This document shows, piece by piece, positions 63,362 to 64,000 of a stretch of DNA of 64,000 bases (its first letter is position 1; each line of letters begins with the position of its first letter). The translations under genes were made by a program, and so were the position numbers. The stretch spans positions 1-64,000 of the forward strand of contig CAMJGE010000010.1 of assembly GCA_946405145.1 (NCBI GenBank). The letters are read 5' to 3'. Origin of the DNA: an uncultured Prevotella sp. (lineage in GTDB: Bacteria > Bacteroidota > Bacteroidia > Bacteroidales > Bacteroidaceae). The notes under the pieces are model-generated. The model was given only the letters and a program-made list of their open reading frames with translations. It made no database searches and was not told the DNA's origin.

Positions 63362-64000
63362 TTAGCCGTTGAATGCAGGCAGCTCCAGCCACTTCACGTA
63401 GCAGAAGTCCTGACGGTGAGGCAGGTTCTTGTGCTTTGGATACATACGAATGGCACTCTTGTACTGACCGAACTGACGTGGAGCCAGCTTAGCCTCGAAG
63501 GTGTAGTTGTTGCCCTCATGACCCGTCATTGTCAGAGGCTCTACAGAGAATACCTTCTCATTGCCCTCGGCGTCAACGAGTACGTTCACCTTCTCCAGAC
63601 CGACAGCATCGTCGAGCCCCTGCTCGTTGATGACATACTTCAAAGTGTACTTAGTACCAGCCTCTGCGCCTGCTGACGGGAAGTCCCACTCACAGCTGAC
63701 AACATCAACGGCATCCCAGCGCTCTGCAACGGTCTCCTTCCACTGGGCAATCTCCTTAGCCAGACGGTTGTCGTTCTTAGAGAGCTCCTTGAAGCGCTTA
63801 GCCTCCTTCTCGTAGAACTTAGAATAGTAATCGTCGAGCTGACGCTTCATGGTGTAGTGAGGTGCAATCTGAGCGATAGAGTTCTTCACTACCTTGATCC
63901 AACCCTTTGAGATACCCTTCTTGTCCTTATCGTAGTAGAGAGGCACAATCTCGTTCTCAAGCAGAGAGTAGATAGTTGCTGCATCGAGCTGATCCTGATA
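63362..64000 (-). CDS. Alpha-glucan phosphorylase family protein, C-terminal part
   Basis: The last 212 codons of a minus-strand gene that runs off the right edge; the frame is open to 64000. The visible part includes [30 protein letters not shown] and [10 protein letters not shown], typical of the C-terminal region of glycogen/starch phosphorylases of the short Bacteroidetes type. A C-terminal beta domain of about 110 residues ([14 protein letters not shown] to [12 protein letters not shown]) follows. It releases glucose-1-phosphate from glycogen. The PLP-binding site lies outside the window. It likely cooperates with the GH13 enzyme 3 kb away. Confidence 0.8.
   Translation of the reverse strand, partial: YQDQLDAATIYSLLENEIVPLYYDKDKKGISKGWIKVVKNSIAQIAPHYTMKRQLDDYYSKFYEKEAKRFKELSKNDNRLAKEIAQWKETVAERWDAVDVVSCEWDFPSAGAEAGTKYTLKYVINEQGLDDAVGLEKVNVLVDAEGNEKVFSVEPLTMTGHEGNNYTFEAKLAPRQFGQYKSAIRMYPKHKNLPHRQDFCYVKWLELPAFNG

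Overview
The window looks like chromosome from a gut- or oral-type Bacteroidales bacterium, most like Prevotellaceae. The reasons are: promoters fit the Bacteroidetes pattern (TTTG at -33, about 20 bp, TAnnTTTG at -7); Shine-Dalgarno sequences are not evident; Rho carries a long acidic insert; and several families typical of the phylum occur (DUF5686, DUF4369, FISUMP-like, DUF5112/5113-like kinase, FadL-like barrel). Names rest on motifs and recalled family architecture; no search was run.

Layout. 1-251: tandem tRNA-Asp genes. 350-5205 (minus): engB, an ABC-F ATPase, recR, a membrane protein, a glycosyltransferase and an acetyltransferase, mostly with 4-nt overlaps. 5367-7271: rho. 7322-7790: a non-coding stretch with hairpins. 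7791-11303 (minus): indolepyruvate:ferredoxin oxidoreductase iorA/iorB with an aminotransferase. 11423-13997 (minus): a FadL-like barrel and an aromatic/Gly-rich exported protein. 14141: prmA.

15010-26094 is a hexuronate locus. A minus-strand operon holds kdgK, kdgA, a very unusual double histidine kinase, its response regulator and a membrane protein. Divergent from it run a LacI-type regulator, altronate dehydratase uxaA, an ion-coupled permease and a nucleotidyltransferase-like relic. uxaB lies apart at 35978. Together these enzymes take tagaturonate through altronate, KDG and KDPG to pyruvate and glyceraldehyde-3-phosphate. 26042-31746 is cell envelope and housekeeping: GH25 lysozyme, clostripain-like protease, mtgA, an OmpA-like lipoprotein, proS and a Nudix hydrolase.

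31769-35950 is a visibly AT-rich accessory island. It holds a controller-type XRE regulator with a near-perfect operator, directly upstream of a fusion of a PD-(D/E)XK nuclease and an SF1 (DUF2075/Schlafen-group-3-like) helicase. It also holds two small unknown genes with strong, almost leaderless promoters, an inverted-repeat element and an orphan promoter. It is the best candidate for an undescribed, possibly defensive, system.

37503-48192: uvrA, a DUF5686 barrel and an AddA/AddB-type helicase-nuclease pair. 48197-57145: ettA (minus), a ketoacyl synthase, HU, a 29-residue basic microprotein, RNase G, a membrane glycosyltransferase, a hybrid histidine kinase and a membrane-anchored EEP phosphatase. 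57321-61009 (minus): fabD, a GH13 amylase, an AlaX-like editing protein and a FISUMP-like protein. 61187-63324: a ThiE-like protein, prs and a DUF4369 lipoprotein. 63362-64000: the end of an alpha-glucan phosphorylase running off the window.

Scattered small elements also stand out. A 60-bp structured intercistronic element occurs twice in the same orientation relative to its genes. A 9-bp CCTAGY minisatellite codes linkers in two unrelated ATPases. GGTAAAA-type spacers occur in two operons.
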